Source: Meconema thalassinum
Taxonomy: Eukaryota > Arthropoda > Insecta > Orthoptera > Tettigoniidae
DNA length: 64,000 bases
Assembly (NCBI GenBank): GCA_946902985.2
Contig: OX336389.2
Span: 125,151,572 to 125,215,571, forward strand
Direction of reading: 5' to 3'
Part shown: positions 60,443-64,000 of the stretch, piece after piece
How the letters are laid out: the number at the start of each line of letters is the position of its first letter
Numbering within the stretch: position 1 is the first letter of the stretch
Notes under the pieces: model-generated
What the model was told of the DNA's origin: nothing
The model's database searches: none
Seen by the model: the letters and a program-made list of their open reading frames with translations, nothing else
Program-made: the position numbers and the translations under genes

Positions 60443-61550
60443 TCTCCATACCTGTCAGTTACACAATATTGCCGTCCTTTCTCTAACACAGCACTGCGCT
60501 AGCACCGGGCACCCACTATTCAATTCTTGTGTCTTTAACACAGCACTGCGCTAGTACAACTTCAATGTATCTAGCCCAACATAAACCTCCTTAGGACATT
60601 GAATGACTTGTCACTTTGAGTCAGTCCATGAGCATTCCCCAACCAAATCTATGATTTTCTGAGTTGCTTGTAAACAGTGCACCACAACTGAAGCACCCAG
60701 GGCAAGCTAACACAGATAGTATAGTCACAAAGCACACTTTATCAATAATAATTATATCACTTTACTAGAACAATCACAATCAATATTTACAAAGGACGAG
60801 TTTGGAATCAGAAGCACTGGTAGCTGATGAATTTATATCAGACCTAGGTTCTGCTGCAATGGCTTTACTATCTCTGTTGTTATTAACACTGACACATTGT
60901 TTAATAAATTCCATGGAATTACCTCTTCCTCTTGGTACCTGGTCGACATTTAGAACACATCTCATACGCACGCAATAATAGGAAATTCTCCAAACATAAA
61001 GCCTGGAGCAACACAGGAAGCGGACATATTTTGTTTATGTTTATATATTTTCAGACTGTAAGCTGTTAACACATGTGCTGCTATCTGTTAGACAGATGAG
61101 TAAACTTTATAACCTGGAGTATAGAGCCATAGAGAGCGCAGCTCGGCCGTGGCTGGAAGAATGCTGACTCATACCGGCAAATTTGAATCAGGAAATTTTA
61201 AATATTTAGATGCAAGCACCGATTACCCTAGTAATTACCAAGTAAGATGCTGTGGAGCCACACCCCGTAGACATGTGCGCACGGGCCCCTTTTAAAATAG
61301 TATTTTTAACTACTTACAGGTGAAATATCGACATGAAATATATTATATTCATTTTAAGCAGCAAAATAAGGTTTCCAATTACAATGAAAACACGAAAATG
61401 GCAGCAATTTTATTCAAAAATGTCATTTCAAACTTATAACCTTTTGAGAGGTGGAACATTAAGGTCACAATGCTTAAAATGCAGTAAATACATTAGTTTT
61501 ATTCATAATTTTCAATTTTGCTCAGTGGTGAGAGTAAAATTATTAAATAC

Positions 61551-61704
61551 CTTTAATGTCCAGACTTTTGGGGTCGACTGTGAGGTTAGCAAGATATGGA
61601 GATGTCTCCGACTCGATATGACTTGCTAGAACAGCCACCAAATCAGGAACGGTGACTTCTTGCTGTCTTGGATCAAAATGTAGATTGAAATGCACCACCA
61701 GATC
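61551..61704 (-). CDS. SEA-domain exon, C-terminal half (copy D)
   Basis: It is identical in protein to copies A and C. The partner SEA-N exon would be the one in copy E (from 63948). The following Fz-N exon in D is deleted at its 5' part, so an in-frame connection to Fz-C is not available in this copy. Confidence 0.68.
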
Positions 61705-61915
61705 CTGACCATCCATACAGCAGCATATGAAACACATCAATAAGTACAATATTATCAAAATTAAGTACAAGCAGGACAGTATGTAAAGCTCACCAGTGAA
61801 GCCACACAAAAAAAACTTTTATTATTAATCTAAACACATTAAACAAGTACTTTCGTGAAGAACTATATAGCCTATTTTCATATATCCTAGTTATGTTAAT
61901 TGCCTCTATCAACAT

Positions 61916-62585
61916 ACAAAATTTAAGTTTGATTGCTGTAATAGATTCGAAGATATTGAGAACCGACTAAATATTTTTGGATGGTCGCCATGTTGGATTG
62001 TTAGAGTTATGTACCATTAAAGGAAAATTATTGCGTAGGTTCATTATTCAAACGTTCACTTCGATCGCATGATTACGACACAAGAAATAAAAACTTAATT
62101 TTAAAATTCGCACAGCCGCCATCTTGAGGTTATGTAAGCAATTGAACTTAATTAGATACCATTGCATTACAGTGTGTATAAACATATACTGAACCAAGTT
62201 TCATTGCGTTTGGTCGGTTAAATCGCGAGAAACGTCTATTTACAAGTCGCAACTTCGCCTGGCCGCCATGTTGGTTTTGTAGTTACCAGGTTTTCGAAAG
62301 TCACATTGGTGAACTTCTAGCAGTTCCCTTTATCACCGTACAAAATTTCAGGGTGATATCGGTAATAGTTTCGGAGGGATTGAATGGTGTTGAAATATTT
62401 CGCACAGCCACCATGTTGGATTGGTGAGACGTAACAAAATTGGAAGGGCACGGTCGGGGTCGTCCGGAATAGTGCTATGAACTTACCGAGTTTCATTGAA
62501 ATCGCTCCATCCATTTAGATTTTATTAGGGGGACACACACACACGAATCACACACGTACGCACACACACAGACAGACACAAGGGC
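61916..62585. repeat. Degenerate ~145-bp tandem repeat with CA-rich end (copy D)
   Basis: Same structure as at 18190. The first unit keeps the full GCCATGTTGG motif, which is shortened by two bases in A and C. Confidence 0.54.
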
Positions 62586-62681
62586 GAAAGGTGATCTCAT
62601 AAGTTTATTTTTTTTTCATAAAATGAAAATAGGCATATTGCTGGCCAGGAGTCGTAGTGGTTTCAAGTCCATTAGTCGTTC

Positions 62682-63084
62682 TTGCATGTATAAAGGCTGT
62701 GTACACTCGCCTGTGTCAATGAGGATGGATCTGTGCGAGTTTGGAGACTACCCGGTGAGCGTATGCGCGACCAATACATCCGAGACCGACACCAATAGGG
62801 AGGAGGTGGTGCAATGTTTTGGGGGTGGCATCATGCCCCTCTTGTGTACATCCCGGAGCGTATGACAGGCATACATTACAGGGATAATGTCCTAGCACCT
62901 GTAGTGAAAGGCAATGCTGACATTTTCGGCCCAAATTTCACTTTCGTGGACCATAACGCTCGTCCGCACAGAGCTGGCATTGTCAATGCCTTTCTTCAGG
63001 AGAATGGTATTCACAGAATGGAATGGCCTGTCTATGTCCGTCCTCACTTTCATCCCCACTGTGCTCCATGGCAATATGCAAAAC
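62682..63084 (+). mobile_element. Tc1/mariner transposase remnant (D/E border)
   Basis: Same remnant with the extra G, as at the A/B border. This supports the reading that the D-E joint is a copy of the A-B joint. Confidence 0.72.
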
Positions 63085-64000
63085 TATTTTTGATATTTGT
63101 ATTGGAACAGTCGAAATACTCAACACCTATTTTCGTTAAGAAAAAATACACTGTCATTCTTGTTTTTGATTCATTTAGGTGCTTGGACATCGTGGCCATC
63201 AGCTCCGTGTAATTGCAGTACGTGAAGAATTGCCAGATAGCCTATGTTATTGTGGTGTCTAAATTAGTATGATTATTTGTGCTTGATAGGAATGGAAAGG
63301 ATGAAGTCATGGGCTCAAGTTAGGAACCATTGCAGTATTTGCCTCGAGTAAAAGTGGAAAACAATGGGTGGGGATCGAACCTCTTCTCAGTCAACGAGTC
63401 TCCAGTCTTTATTAAGGCCATGTGTGATAAATGCATTTCTGCTACGTCGATTACGGTATAATGGTTTTGTAGTAGCGAACACTATTCCAGTCACCTCAGA
63501 AACACAGGCAATCAGATAAATGCATCACACATTCAAGTACATTGAGCTGCTGGCCAAATTATGTCCCAATACCCTAATTAAAGCAAAAACAACGTGTTGA
63601 AGTCTGTCTTCGAACACTTCCAGCATCTGTTATGAATAGCTCTGGCGATTACAACGTTTACTGTTTGTTTGCTTTGATACAAGCTGCAGCCATGCTGCCA
63701 ACGTAACTGCAGCAGCAAGTAAGCACTGCGGAGAACATTCCTTGGCGCCCTGTAGAAGAATTTGATGATGATGATGAAACCAAACATTTGGCTTTCACAG
63801 TAAGCAGACATGGTACTGCGTACTATAGTAAAATCGCACGTATTCGCCAACTTATTTACGCCGTACATTCCTACTACGTCTTCAGAGCTGGTGCTCAGAC
63901 AGTAGTAGTAGTAGTACTAGTAGATCATTGAGAAGAATTAAACTTACCCATCAAAGGCTAGAACCTCAGTACCTATGAAGGCTGGTCTCAGGTCATTACG
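62781..64000. repeat. Segmental duplication copy E (cut by window end)
   Basis: E matches B over the visible 1.2 kb: no RTE LINE at the empty site near 63350, the same extra G in the Tc1-like remnant, and the same 14-nt deletion in the small plus-strand reading frame. This makes D-E repeat the order A-B and supports a ~43.7-kb higher-order period. Confidence 0.9.
63948..64000 (-). CDS. SEA-domain exon, N-terminal half (copy E, partial)
   Basis: Only the last 53 nt and the G|GTAAGT donor are inside the window. It carries the Ser-to-Asn variant seen in copy B. It would precede the SEA-C exon of copy D at 61551-61704. Confidence 0.65.

Larger units (their letters stand above)
43692..62780. repeat. 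Segmental duplication copy D
   Basis: D is a near-identical copy of A, offset 43691 over the first ~9.8 kb and 43726-43727 near the end. The changes in offset come from small indels. It shares with A the full RTE LINE, the SINE inserted into the hAT-like element, the Fz-N deletion and the internal deletion of another SINE. At A's private deletions D keeps the B/C-like sequence. Confidence 0.95.

Overview
The window looks like arthropod, most likely insect, nuclear DNA. It is AT-rich and intron-like, with GT-AG exon borders, RTE-clade LINEs ending in a GAT-type tail, tRNA-derived SINEs, Tc1/mariner and hAT DNA transposons, and exons of an animal extracellular/membrane protein. No prokaryotic operon, CRISPR array, rRNA or convincing free-standing tRNA gene is visible. 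The species cannot be named from the sequence.

The dominant structure is a two-level tandem segmental duplication. Five head-to-tail copies of one block can be aligned: A (1-19053), B (19054-27829, truncated), C (27830-43691, lacking its first ~3.9 kb), D (43692-62780) and E (62781 to the window end). B and C are fused inside a mariner-like element. D is a near-copy of A and E resembles B, so the triplet A-B-C (about 43.7 kb) appears to have been duplicated as a higher-order unit. The copy borders are set arbitrarily by the window start, because the repeat is circularly permuted.

Each block carries, on the minus strand, short exons of one multi-domain gene: the N-terminal half of a SEA domain (SEA-N), the C-terminal half of a SEA domain (SEA-C), a Thr/Pro linker plus the start of a Frizzled cysteine-rich domain (Fz-N), the rest of that domain (Fz-C), and a 52-nt exon that may start an LDL-receptor class A repeat. 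Because the block is permuted, the SEA-N exon of one copy lies upstream, in transcription order, of the SEA-C exon of the neighbouring lower-coordinate copy. SEA followed by Frizzled and possibly LDLa suggests a corin-like transmembrane serine-protease stem, but no protease domain is in the window. Every visible Fz-N exon is broken: a shared ~450-bp deletion removes its 5' part and acceptor in A, B and D, and C has an in-frame stop. C also has a frameshift in SEA-N. The array is therefore best read as partly decayed intragenic or gene-derived duplications, with the working gene probably extending outside the window.

The rest is layered mobile DNA. An RTE LINE of about 3.1 kb sits only in A and D. 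A second RTE copy, with an 11-bp target duplication, sits in A, C and D inside an older hairpin element. A short 3' LINE fragment lies on the plus strand in A-D. There are at least four SINE groups, a hAT-like element with an 8-bp target duplication, a mariner-like element with ~140-bp inverted termini, and remnants of two other Tc1/mariner transposases. Presence or absence of these insertions gives a consistent relative order for the duplications: C split first, then B, and A/D are the youngest pair. An assembly or haplotype-duplication artefact must be excluded for the A/D pair.
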